From: Bacteroidales bacterium
GTDB taxonomy: Bacteria; Bacteroidota; Bacteroidia; Bacteroidales; UBA932
Length of the DNA stretch: 14,445 nt
Direction of reading: 5' to 3'
Assembly (NCBI GenBank): GCA_024689525.1
Contig: JAILDI010000106.1
Coordinates: 1-14,445 of the forward strand
Shown: piece by piece, positions 7,701 to 14,268 of the stretch
How positions within the stretch are numbered: position 1 is the first letter of the stretch
How the letters are laid out: each line of letters starts with the position of its first letter
Notes under the pieces: model-generated
Seen by the model: the letters and a program-made list of their open reading frames with translations, nothing else
Databases searched by the model: none
What the model was told of the DNA's origin: nothing
Position numbers and translations under genes: made by a program

Positions 7701-8247
7701 GTATGGAATAGCGCGGATTCACTCCCAGGCGGGGATTGATTCCGTTAAGGGGATCGTTGTTTAGTTCATTCACCACCTCCAGACCCGCGACGATCTTGAA
7801 GCCGTCGAACTGGACAGACTTCATCATATACCACTTGGGGCCGAAGTTGAGGAACGACAGGCCCTCGCCCACCTGGGTGAGGGGCGATACAATGAACCCG
7901 CGGGAGTCTCCCAGTCTCTGGACCAGGGCCGACGGGCGCAGGTCGTCGCTTCTCAGGGGGAACTGGTGGGCCCAGCTCTGGAGCGTATCCTCCACGTACT
8001 TGTACACCACCATATCTTCCGGCAGGCCGGGCAGCGACATCCACTCCGCGGCGGGCTGCGAGCCTGCCTGGGCGATGAATCCGTCCAGGATGGACATCCG
8101 CCGCTCCACCCTGCGGCCAAGGTCTTCCGCCGCAGCGTTGGAATTCACGTGACTCTGCCCGGAGAGGATGGACACGATCATCAGTACCACCGACACCGTT
8201 ACCACGGCCAGTGCGCCCCACTGTCTTATGATGTGATGCTTATTCAT
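4738..8247 (-). CDS. Giant multi-pass sensor histidine kinase, NtrY-like
   Basis: This inner-membrane sensor kinase has 1169 residues, well above the usual size. About ten membrane segments are predicted by eye: residues 11-28, 217-235, 242-262, 286-305, 321-341, 366-388, 408-425, 652-678, 696-718 and 862-880. Three extracytoplasmic sensory regions lie between them (about 29-216, 426-651 and 719-861). A HAMP-like linker follows (about 880-930). The H-box is ARQIAHEIKNPLTPIKL with His959. The ATPase domain has the N-box around Asn1069-Asn1073, DNGPG at 1105-1109 and GSGLGL at 1129-1134. The IAHEIKNPLTPIKL wording and HAMP arrangement resemble NtrY. The ATG at 8247 is preferred over one 18 codons upstream because it overlaps the rlmH end by only 8 nt and is followed at once by the first membrane helix. 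No receiver or response regulator is in the window, so the signal and the partner are unknown. Confidence 0.9.
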   Translation of the reverse strand: MNKHHIIRQWGALAVVTVSVVLMIVSILSGQSHVNSNAAAEDLGRRVERRMSILDGFIAQAGSQPAAEWMSLPGLPEDMVVYKYVEDTLQSWAHQFPLRSDDLRPSALVQRLGDSRGFIVSPLTQVGEGLSFLNFGPKWYMMKSVQFDGFKIVAGLEVVNELNNDPLNGINPRLGVNPRYSIQSISASAGSPVEVNGTPMFKLETDTASEPDRHNPVLFWLAIVFFLLGSLQFLSSRPGWLRLAVVVIVQIAAIAGLYVYGRHLGGVSQLFSPLLYADGGFRYSLGAVVLVNLLVCALVMSLYLCRWSILRVLRRRSSKVRDALLLALGIAVMAAIVLYMHAGFGSIALNSEICLELFKIQLVDRYTAVVYVSFLLLSLTLPLILQMLSPLVRGLFGLRYDAFSRGNRVLFGIAVAAYFVSVSSVMGFRKEQGRVDVWANRLAMDRDITLEIQLRLVEEQIARDQVIGALAVLDNSNELIRGRLANTHLVRVSQEYDIVPLILTPAHENLYRSRITEGSRLAPDSRFFYSTGADGHSRYSGVFTYYMGDQGVSSLMITVEAKSNRGDRGYLSLLGISEPGRAVLPSVYSYAKYLEDRLVSFKGEYAYPTVISSRLSQELQKYPDGNFRSAGYIHFYKAVMGDVVIVISRETTGLITFVVEAVLFAILAFLLLTLLTFRVRRSRKSNHSTYYSNRINLVMYVSLTITLIVMSVFSVYFVYRRNNADRQSIMTSRINTIQSMLQARMRNVYTIDDLRSQDISTAVDRTGANLKCDVSLFSATGKLVMSTTPEVFDRRILGFRINEDAYKGIIYDHKRYVVLPETIRSRHYYALYAPLFNGEGDMVAIVCSPYTDQSYDLRTEALSHIAAVITVFLLLLLLTRFITAEVVERIFRPLSEMSRKMAVGDVDRLEHIEYNQEDELTSLVQSYNRMVTDLSESTRRLAQAERDRTWTSMARQIAHEIKNPLTPIKLNLQMLIRMKEAGNPKWESKFDVVSSTILEHVDVLADTAEAFSSLAKMSSETPVAIDLDALLRQEVSLFSSRDDIDISYLGLEGAEIEGPKPQVTRVLVNIITNAVQALEGREDGKILLSVRNSEQDGFYDIVVEDNGPGVKEEDREKIFSPEFTTKSSGSGLGLAICRAIIQRCQGSIFCTKSFALGGASFVIRYPKLK

Positions 8248-8713
8248 GGTGGTACGGCTCTCCTTTGATAATGGTGAACGCGCGGTACAGCTGCTCCGCA
8301 AACACGGTACGGACCATCTGGTGCGAGAATGTCATTTTCGACAGCGACAGTTTTTCATCGGCCCGGGAATATACGGCTTCCGAGAAGCCATAGGCCCCGC
8401 CAATCACGAAAACGATGTCCCTGGAACTGCGGCTCATAAGGGTTTCCAGTTTCTGAGCGAATTCGACGGAACGGTATTCCTTGCCGTGCTCGTCCAGAAG
8501 GACCACATAGTCCGCCGGGCGCAGTTTCGACATGATTATCTCCCCTTCCTTTTCCTTGATAACGGCCTCAGAAAGGGCTGCGGCATTCTTTAGATGGGGT
8601 ATTTCTTCCAGCTTGAAGGGCACATATCGCCTTAGCCTGGAAACATACAGTTCCAGACCCTCCTTCACCCATGAAACGTCGGTTTTGCCGACAGCCAGAA
8701 GAGTCATGTTCAT
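8240..8713 (-). CDS. rlmH: 23S rRNA (pseudouridine1915-N3)-methyltransferase RlmH
   Basis: RlmH is a SPOUT-class enzyme that uses SAM to methylate pseudouridine 1915 in helix 69 of 23S rRNA on assembled ribosomes. The product is 157 residues from the ATG at 8713 (155 from the ATG at 8707), close to the usual length. Family marks are LDEHGKEYRS at about 74-83, the SAM-knot glycine run FVIGGAYGFSEAV and the conserved C-terminal block FSHQMVRTVFAEQLYRAF, ending in EPYHHE. An upstream extension of the frame to 8809 lacks family similarity and runs through the promoter, so it is rejected. It is the first gene of the minus-strand train leading to the kinase, with which it overlaps by 8 nt. Confidence 0.96.
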   Translation of the reverse strand: MNMTLLAVGKTDVSWVKEGLELYVSRLRRYVPFKLEEIPHLKNAAALSEAVIKEKEGEIIMSKLRPADYVVLLDEHGKEYRSVEFAQKLETLMSRSSRDIVFVIGGAYGFSEAVYSRADEKLSLSKMTFSHQMVRTVFAEQLYRAFTIIKGEPYHHE

Positions 8714-8717
8714 ATTC

Positions 8718-8749
8718 TTTGCAAATATAAGTTTTCGGCGCGGAATTTG
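8718..8749 (+). promoter_or_regulatory. DUF4783 gene promoter
   Basis: TTTG at 8718-8721 is followed after exactly 20 bp by GGAATTTG at 8742-8749, which keeps the TTTG half of the -7 box but lacks the leading TA. The box ends 16 nt before the ATG at 8766. It interlocks with the opposite-strand rlmH promoter. Confidence 0.45.
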
Positions 8750-8753
8750 CAAG
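8722..8753 (-). promoter_or_regulatory. rlmH promoter
   Basis: Minus-strand TATATTTG (8729-8722) is an exact -7 box, with CTTG (8753-8750) 20 bp upstream as a three-of-four -33 box. It ends 8 nt before the ATG at 8713, so the message is almost leaderless if that start is used, or has a leader of about 7 nt if the ATG at 8707 is used. Confidence 0.6.
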
Positions 8754-8765
8754 AAAAGTGCCCCG

Positions 8766-9182
8766 ATGAAACAGATTTTGATACTCGCACTTGCGCTTGC
8801 CGCATTCACCTTTTCCGGAAGGGCTCCGGAGCCGCAGGATGGCGGCTATGAGGTGTTTGTACCCATCGCAAAATACATAAGCCAGGGAGATACCCAGCGC
8901 CTGTCGGCCTGGTTTGCCGACAATCTGGAGATCACCATCATCTCCTCCACCCGCACCACATCCAAGTCCCAGGCTATCCAGATCCTGAAATCCTTCTTCC
9001 AGAGCTATACTCCCCGCTCGTTCACCATAACCCATACCGCATCCAATGCCTCAATGAAATACGCCCTGGGCCAGCTCAACGCCGGCGGGGAAATGTTTAT
9101 GGTAACGATTTTCGTGAATATGAGGGGCGACCGCTTCGAGATTCAGCAGCTCAAGATAGAGCGCCAGACGGCGGTTTACTAA
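8766..9182 (+). CDS. DUF4783-type secreted protein
   Basis: The 138-residue protein starts with a signal-peptide-like segment (MKQ then a run of Leu/Ala up to about residue 20), so it is probably exported to the periplasm. The body has an amphipathic start (FVPIAKYISQGDTQRLSAWF, about 31-50), a central SKSQAIQILKSFFQSYTPRSF segment (66-86), then YALGQL and a final strand-rich stretch ending QQLKIE. This pattern matches my recollection of DUF4783, a small NTF2-like fold family common in Bacteroidales and often near rlmH. Its function is not known. The frame extends upstream to 8532 through rlmH on the other strand, but the ATG at 8766 is followed directly by the signal sequence and preceded by a promoter, so it is chosen. 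Its stop overlaps the convergent transporter stop by 4 bp. Confidence 0.82.
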   Translation: MKQILILALALAAFTFSGRAPEPQDGGYEVFVPIAKYISQGDTQRLSAWFADNLEITIISSTRTTSKSQAIQILKSFFQSYTPRSFTITHTASNASMKYALGQLNAGGEMFMVTIFVNMRGDRFEIQQLKIERQTAVY

Positions 9183-12073
9183 GCCGCCCTCCTCTTCGCA
9201 GGAATAAGGATCTTATCCAGCGCTGCCAGCACTCCGGGCAGCACGAACAGCACCAGCAGCATAACAACAGCGGCACCTGCCGATATGCTCTTGAGAATGG
9301 AGCATATCATTGCGTCGCTCATAGTGAACGACATCGCGAACGGCACCAGGACCAGGATGAGGCCCGATGTCGATATCGAATGCAGCGATCCGTCGTAAGC
9401 GGCCGCCAATGACTCCTCCGGCGACATTGTCGCACGCGAACGCGTATAGAAGCCAGTAAACAATATGGTATAGTCGATGGTGGCGCCCATCAATATGCCC
9501 TGTACTATTAAATAGGAAATGAAGTACATCGTTTCCCCATTAGCGCCCACGGCCCACACATTGGCGTAGATACCAGTAAGAACCGTCATAATCAGCGGAA
9601 TGGGAATGAGCACGCTCCGGAACGTCACCGCCACGATGAGGAATATTGCCAGCACCGTAAGCAGCGTAAGCAGAAGCACCTCGCCGGGGAATGCGGCCTT
9701 TAGCTCCTTGTACATCTCCGAGCCGCCAATCCAGTAGTGAGGGCCCTCCAGCATCGCATCGGCCTTAGCCTGGGTGCGGTCGATATAGTCGAACGACTCG
9801 TCCGATTCCACCTCATAGTCGCTCATCACCACCGCAGCGGAATAGCCCTTGCCGCGCAGGATCCGGGCCGATGACAACAGCGAATCGCGGGCCGATGTGA
9901 CCGCCGTGCGCAGGCTGTCCGGCAGCATCGGCGCCAGTGCCGGGTCGTTAATGAGCGTATCCGCCACAAAGCCCAGGAACTGCTCCGGCGACATAGTTGC
10001 CTCAGGATCCGCCCCGCTCTTCGCCCCCGTATACAGGTAGAGCAGGTCCAGTTCCTCCTTCGTCACGGGAATCCCGGCCCTCGACAGCGCCCTGTAAACC
10101 CGGGTCGATGAATACTTATGCCTTGAGAACACCATCTCCGCCAACCGCTCCAAGGGGTTTGGCGGCACGGGCGACTCCTCGGCCACGTCACCGGCGTCAA
10201 CCCCCGCGTCACTAATCCCCGCGTCAATGATGCCGTCTCGTCCATGATTCTGGTCGTTTTCGTGGATGAGTTCGTCATTTTCACCGTCTCGTCCATGATT
10301 TTCGCCGTTTTCGTGGATGAGTTCGTCATTTTCACCGTCTCGTCCATGATTCTGGTCGTTTTCGTGGACGAGTTCCGTCGCGGGTCCCTTCTCGATGGCT
10401 GCAAGCAGTTCGCGACGGGTTTCGGCAAGCCGCTCGGCCGCATCCTTCGGAATGAAGGCGGCGTAGCGGCGGTTCGTGAGCACGTTGGCCTCCACGAAGT
10501 CCAGCACCTCCAGCGGCAGCATCTTCTGCCCCGCCTTTCCGGCCATACGGTACACCATATTCGCCTGGCTCTTGCTTATCCCCGCAAAAGCCGCCAACTC
10601 CTCCGCCGATATTGGCGTCGTCGCCTCCTCGTACGTGAATCGCGTATCCTGTTCCGTCACGGGGCTGACGGCTGATGTATCAGCCTGCGGCTCGTATGCA
10701 ACAGTATCATCCTGAGGTAAAACCACAGGATTGTCATCCAACTGCGGCTCCAGCTGCTCATCATCCCCCGGCCGGGTACTCTGACTCGAAGGCTCATCCG
10801 CCGTCATCAGACTCCCTATATCGATAGAGCGATCCACGAGCCCTTTGGCCCGCAACTCGTCCACTGTGGCCAGCAAATCTTCCAGGCGGAACATCTCGTT
10901 GCGCTCCGGATGCGTGCGATAGTAGTACACCAGCTGCAGGAGTTCCCCGTTCACCGGGATATCGTCCCCCGCCATTTCCCTGAAGAACAAAGCCATCTCG
11001 GCGGCGGTGAGCTGGCGCTGCACCAGCGAGGGATAGCTCAGGACCGTTGTCACCTTCGGGTCCGCGGCCTTCAGGCTGTCCAAAAGCGCGGGGATGCGGG
11101 TGCTGTCGGCATCGGCATATAATAAAAGAAGGTCGTTGTTGTCGGTCTGCTCGGTGGTGGCGGCGCTTTTCCAGTCGGGCGAGAAGGATGTGCGCGTCTT
11201 GGTCTGGAGGTAGAAGAAAAGGCCGAACGCCAGCACGAAAAGAATGGCCAGGGGCACACGGAAGCGGTTTTCAAATGCCGCCAGACGCTGGCGGGTATTC
11301 GACAGCTTGGGCGGGCGCTTGCGGGTTTTCTCAATGGCCTTGTCGAACCAGATGATCAGGCAGGGCAGGACGGTAAAATTGCAGATCAGCGAAATAGTGA
11401 CGCCTTTGGCCAGCACCACTCCCATATCGGCCCCTATCTTTATCTTCATAAAGCAGAGCATCAGCAGGCTCACGATTGTGGTGAAGGCGCTGCTCAGGAT
11501 CGATGCCGCCGCGTGCGAGACCGCATTCTCCATCGCCGCCACGGGGGTGAGACCAAAGGCCTTTTCCTGCCGGAAGCGGTTCATCAGGATTATGCAGTAG
11601 TCCATCGACAGCACCATCTGGAGGATGTTTGCCAGCATATGCGTCATCATCGACACACTGGACAGGAGGGCGTTAGTGCCCATATTCAAGGCTACCGCCA
11701 GGCCTATGGTGATGAGGAAGAGCACCACCTCCATGATGGACGAGCACATAAGCATCAGCACCACGCAGGCCAGCGAGAAGCCGGTTATCAGCGCCCGGGG
11801 AAGGTCTTTGGGGATAAGGTCGTTGCCGTCGGCAAATACGCTTCCGAATTCCCTCAGCTGGGCGTGCATTGCCGGAAGGTCCTCTTCCAGAATGTTCATT
11901 CCCTGCCGCATCGGATAATCGTCCGGCAGGTATTTGGTCATATCGGTATTGATGTTCGTATGGGGAATCTGCAAGGCGCACAGCACGGCCAGCACCAGGA
12001 CGGAGCAGAACAGCACCACCCTGTAGCGAACCAGGAATCGGGCTATGGCGCCCGGGCCTTTAAATTTCTTCAT
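9179..12073 (-). CDS. MMPL/RND-type membrane transporter
   Basis: A 964-residue inner-membrane exporter of the RND superfamily, MMPL branch, probably proton-driven. Twelve membrane segments in two halves are visible: one at about 17-35, then five between 93 and 242, one at 272-290, then five between 796 and 952. Asp-Tyr pairs occur in the expected proton-relay positions: MDY at 157-159 (helix 4) and IDY at 866-868 (helix 10), as in MmpL3. The first periplasmic domain is only about 58 residues (36-93), whereas the second is about 505 residues (291-795). The second contains an acidic Pro/Asp-rich stretch at about 424-485 and a 17-residue tandem repeat at about 567-614. The ATG at 12073 overlaps ispH by 14 nt and begins MKKFKGPG before helix 1. 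An ATG 8 codons earlier is less likely. The substrate is unknown; lipids or hydrophobic compounds would fit the family. Confidence 0.9.
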   Translation of the reverse strand: MKKFKGPGAIARFLVRYRVVLFCSVLVLAVLCALQIPHTNINTDMTKYLPDDYPMRQGMNILEEDLPAMHAQLREFGSVFADGNDLIPKDLPRALITGFSLACVVLMLMCSSIMEVVLFLITIGLAVALNMGTNALLSSVSMMTHMLANILQMVLSMDYCIILMNRFRQEKAFGLTPVAAMENAVSHAAASILSSAFTTIVSLLMLCFMKIKIGADMGVVLAKGVTISLICNFTVLPCLIIWFDKAIEKTRKRPPKLSNTRQRLAAFENRFRVPLAILFVLAFGLFFYLQTKTRTSFSPDWKSAATTEQTDNNDLLLLYADADSTRIPALLDSLKAADPKVTTVLSYPSLVQRQLTAAEMALFFREMAGDDIPVNGELLQLVYYYRTHPERNEMFRLEDLLATVDELRAKGLVDRSIDIGSLMTADEPSSQSTRPGDDEQLEPQLDDNPVVLPQDDTVAYEPQADTSAVSPVTEQDTRFTYEEATTPISAEELAAFAGISKSQANMVYRMAGKAGQKMLPLEVLDFVEANVLTNRRYAAFIPKDAAERLAETRRELLAAIEKGPATELVHENDQNHGRDGENDELIHENGENHGRDGENDELIHENDQNHGRDGIIDAGISDAGVDAGDVAEESPVPPNPLERLAEMVFSRHKYSSTRVYRALSRAGIPVTKEELDLLYLYTGAKSGADPEATMSPEQFLGFVADTLINDPALAPMLPDSLRTAVTSARDSLLSSARILRGKGYSAAVVMSDYEVESDESFDYIDRTQAKADAMLEGPHYWIGGSEMYKELKAAFPGEVLLLTLLTVLAIFLIVAVTFRSVLIPIPLIMTVLTGIYANVWAVGANGETMYFISYLIVQGILMGATIDYTILFTGFYTRSRATMSPEESLAAAYDGSLHSISTSGLILVLVPFAMSFTMSDAMICSILKSISAGAAVVMLLVLFVLPGVLAALDKILIPAKRRAA
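10233..10375. repeat. 51-bp in-frame tandem repeat inside the MMPL gene
   Basis: Units begin at 10233, 10284 and 10335. The period is 51 bp and the third unit is partial (41 bp). Units 1 and 2 differ at three bases. The period equals 17 codons, so the frame is kept. The protein repeat on the minus strand reads ENDELIHENDQNHGRDG with D/G and Q/E variants. It is followed by a short Asp-Ala-Gly-rich stretch (IIDAGISDAGVDAG). Copy number could change by slippage without breaking the reading frame. Confidence 0.95.
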
Positions 12074-12929
12074 TGAATGCCGATATCCCCTCCGCAACCT
12101 CTTCCAGCAGCCATTTAGGGGTCGATGTAGCCCCGCACACCCCTACCCTGTCGCCGTCGCGGAACCATTCGCGCCGGAGTTCCGCGGCACTGCCGATGCG
12201 CACCGCGCGGGGATTCGCCCCGCGGCACAGGTCGAACAGCACTTTTCCGTTGGAGGACGACTCCCCTGCCACGAAGATGATTATGTCGTGGCTGCGGGCG
12301 AACTGCTCCAGATGGCAGTGACGGCCGGAAACCTGGGCGCAGATGGTGTCGTGAACCGTGAGCTTGGCGCCCCTCGAAAGGAGGTAATCGCAGATTGCCT
12401 TATATCCGGTGGGGCTCTTGGTGGTCTGCGAGAAGATCTCCATCGGCTGGCTGAAGTCCAGGCTTTCGGCGGCCTGCTCCAGCATAGGCAGATCCTCCAC
12501 CACCAGGGCGTCGCCGCCGGCCTGGCCCAGGAGGCCAAGCACCTCGGCGTGCCCCACGCGGCCGAAAATAATCACGCGGCCCTTTTTGCCCACTCGGGCA
12601 TAGGCCTCACGGATATTCTTTTGCAGCTGGAGCACCACGGGGCAGGTGCAGTCGATGAGGCTGAGCTTCCTGGCTGCGGCGGTCTCATAGGTGCGAGGAG
12701 GCTCTCCGTGCGCCCTTATGAGCACCGTTTCCCCTTCCGGGGCATCTTCCAGGGAGTTTATAGTACGAAGCCCCCGCGAGCGGAGGCGATCGAGTTCTTT
12801 TTCATTGTGGACAATGGCCCCCAGCGAGTACAGATGGTCGTGACCGGCCATGTACTCTTCGGCCCTGGATACGGCGCGTATGACACCGCCGCAGAAGCCG
12901 GAACCGGGGTCCGTCTCTACCGTCAGCAT
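12060..12929 (-). CDS. ispH: 4-hydroxy-3-methylbut-2-enyl diphosphate reductase
   Basis: IspH is the Fe-S enzyme that reduces HMBPP to IPP and DMAPP, the last step of the MEP isoprenoid pathway. From the ATG at 12929 the product is 289 residues, the usual length. The three cluster cysteines are visible: Cys13 (SGFCGGV), Cys96 (the second Cys of IDCTCPVV) and Cys197 (HDTICAQ). Substrate-binding His41 (VHNEKEL), His74 (RAHGE), His127 and catalytic-type Glu129 (VGHAEV) are present. So are the SQTT (167-170), SSSN (224-227) and GATSTP blocks. The frame extends 19 codons further upstream into cmk, but those residues do not resemble the family. The chosen start overlaps the cmk stop by 7 nt. The cmk-ispH neighbourhood is recurrent; the two are even fused in some Firmicutes. 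Confidence 0.96.
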   Translation of the reverse strand: MLTVETDPGSGFCGGVIRAVSRAEEYMAGHDHLYSLGAIVHNEKELDRLRSRGLRTINSLEDAPEGETVLIRAHGEPPRTYETAAARKLSLIDCTCPVVLQLQKNIREAYARVGKKGRVIIFGRVGHAEVLGLLGQAGGDALVVEDLPMLEQAAESLDFSQPMEIFSQTTKSPTGYKAICDYLLSRGAKLTVHDTICAQVSGRHCHLEQFARSHDIIIFVAGESSSNGKVLFDLCRGANPRAVRIGSAAELRREWFRDGDRVGVCGATSTPKWLLEEVAEGISAFNEEI

Positions 12930-13627
12930 GACAGGGCTGGCGCTTCCAGAAGGCCGAACTTGCCCTGGATTACGCCCAGAGCCCATACCACTTCCTCGTG
13001 GAGCGACATATGGGTGTTGTCCATCACAAAGGCGTCCTCCGCCTGGCGAAGCGGTGAAGTTTCCCTGTGGGAGTCGATGTAGTCGCGCTCCTGCAGGTTC
13101 TTCATAACATCCTCCAGGGTGGGATTCTCTCCCTTTGCCACCATCTCGTCGTAGCGGCGCTGGGCGCGCACCTTCGCATCGGCCACCATAAAGATCTTCA
13201 GTTCCGCATTGGGGAACACGGTTGTGCCGATGTCGCGGCCGTCCATAATCACGCGGCCGGCGGCAGAGAAGGCGTGCAGGCGCTCATCGACCCATGTCCT
13301 GACCGAGGCGATTGCCGATACCGGCGACACGTGCGAGCTCACCTCCAGGGTGCGGATTTCCTTCTCGATGCAACGTTCGCCCATATACAGGCCGTCGGCT
13401 CCGAAATGAAGGTCCAGTCCCGCCATCGCAGGGAGAAGTTTCTCCGTGTCGATGGCGCCATCGGCCCCTATCATCCCGTTCTCGAGGGCGAAAAGGGTTA
13501 CCCCGCGGTACATCGCACCGCTGTCCAGATACGTGAAGCCGAATTCGCGCGCCACGAGCTTTGCGAACGTGCTTTTTCCGGTGGAGGAGTAACCGTCCAC
13601 CGCGATGATGATGTCCGGGATACCCAT
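12923..13627 (-). CDS. cmk: Cytidylate kinase
   Basis: Cmk phosphorylates CMP and dCMP with ATP, recycling pyrimidine nucleotides in the cytoplasm. The 234 residues are normal for the long bacterial type. The P-loop is GYSSTGKST at 12-20 (Ser/Thr-rich variant, typical of the family), followed by LDSGAMYR at 35-42, the CMP-site MDGRDIGT at 128-135 and the lid/C-terminal block RDYIDSHRETSPLRQAEDA at 181-199. The ATG directly abuts the efp stop codon with no gap, and the 3' end overlaps ispH, so it sits in the middle of a coupled operon. Confidence 0.97.
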   Translation of the reverse strand: MGIPDIIIAVDGYSSTGKSTFAKLVAREFGFTYLDSGAMYRGVTLFALENGMIGADGAIDTEKLLPAMAGLDLHFGADGLYMGERCIEKEIRTLEVSSHVSPVSAIASVRTWVDERLHAFSAAGRVIMDGRDIGTTVFPNAELKIFMVADAKVRAQRRYDEMVAKGENPTLEDVMKNLQERDYIDSHRETSPLRQAEDAFVMDNTHMSLHEEVVWALGVIQGKFGLLEAPALSC

Positions 13628-14197
13628 TTACTTGACCCTCTGGCCGTAGGAACGGTCCGTGGTGTTCACGGTGATAACCTCGCCGGTCTCGATGAACAGG
13701 GGAACCATGATCTTGGCGCCCGTCTCAAGGGTAACTTCCTTGAGGGCCGATGTGGTGGCGGTGTTGCCCTTCACTGCAGGCTCGCTGTAGGTGACCTCCA
13801 GGGTAACGTAGGTGGGCAGTTCGCAGGTGAGGCAGCGCTCTTCCGGCTCCGTGAGGAACATCATTTCCACACGCTGGCCTTCCTTCATGAGGTCGGCGTT
13901 CTCAACCACTTCGTGGGGAAGGGTGATCTGCTCGAAAGTTTCCTCGTGCATGAAGTTGAAAGCTTCGCCGTCGTCGTACAGATACTGATAGGGGCGGCGC
14001 TCCACGCTGATGGTGTCAAGTTTTACACCTGCGGTGAAGGTATTCTCGAGGATACGTCCGTTCTCCAGATTGCGGAGTTTTGTCTTTACGAAAGCAGGGC
14101 CCTTGCCCGGTTTCACATGCTGGAAATACACCACAACGCAGGGTTTGCCGTTGAACATGATGTACATTCCGTTCTTAAGGTCAGCAGTTGTTGCCAT
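13628..14197 (-). CDS. efp: Translation elongation factor P
   Basis: EF-P binds between the P and E sites of stalled ribosomes and promotes peptide bonds at consecutive prolines. The 189-residue product has the three usual domains: a KOW-like N-domain (about 1-65), a central OB domain (66-128) and a C-terminal OB domain (129-189) ending SYGQRVK. The functional loop tip reads KPGKGPAF with Lys32 at the modification position. Lysine, not arginine, rules out the EarP rhamnosylation type. The symmetric PGKGP loop is known from lineages in which the lysine acts unmodified. It is the first gene of the operon efp-cmk-ispH-MMPL, with a strong promoter and a leader of about 33 nt. Confidence 0.97.
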   Translation of the reverse strand: MATTADLKNGMYIMFNGKPCVVVYFQHVKPGKGPAFVKTKLRNLENGRILENTFTAGVKLDTISVERRPYQYLYDDGEAFNFMHEETFEQITLPHEVVENADLMKEGQRVEMMFLTEPEERCLTCELPTYVTLEVTYSEPAVKGNTATTSALKEVTLETGAKIMVPLFIETGEVITVNTTDRSYGQRVK

Positions 14198-14236
14198 ATA
14201 ATTGAGTTAATTAGTTATTATTACGTTTCCAATCTG

Positions 14237-14268
14237 CAAAAATAACTAAAACTCCGTTTTTCTGCAAA
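14237..14268 (-). promoter_or_regulatory. Promoter of the efp operon
   Basis: On the minus strand TTTG (14268-14265), a 20-bp spacer and TATTTTTG (14244-14237) make a perfect Bacteroidota-type promoter. Transcription should begin around 14230, giving an AT-rich leader of about 33 nt before the efp ATG. This is the best-matching promoter in the window, as expected for a highly expressed translation factor. Confidence 0.75.

Noticed and set aside
5371..7764. Two long plus-strand open frames (456 and 326 codons) opposite the sensor kinase
   Set aside because: They are His/Gln/Arg-rich shadows produced by GC-rich codon bias of the kinase. No start signals, promoters or domains support them.
8714..8809. 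N-terminal extension of RlmH by 32 codons
   Set aside because: The extension runs through an exact -7 promoter box and lacks family similarity; the ATG at 8713 or 8707 fits RlmH.
12930..12986. N-terminal extension of IspH by 19 codons
   Set aside because: It would deepen the overlap with cmk and adds non-family residues. The ATG at 12929 places the first cluster cysteine at the usual position 13.
13067..14245. Plus-strand open frame of 392 codons opposite cmk and efp
   Set aside because: It spans two well-supported genes and their promoter on the other strand and has His/Val-rich shadow composition.
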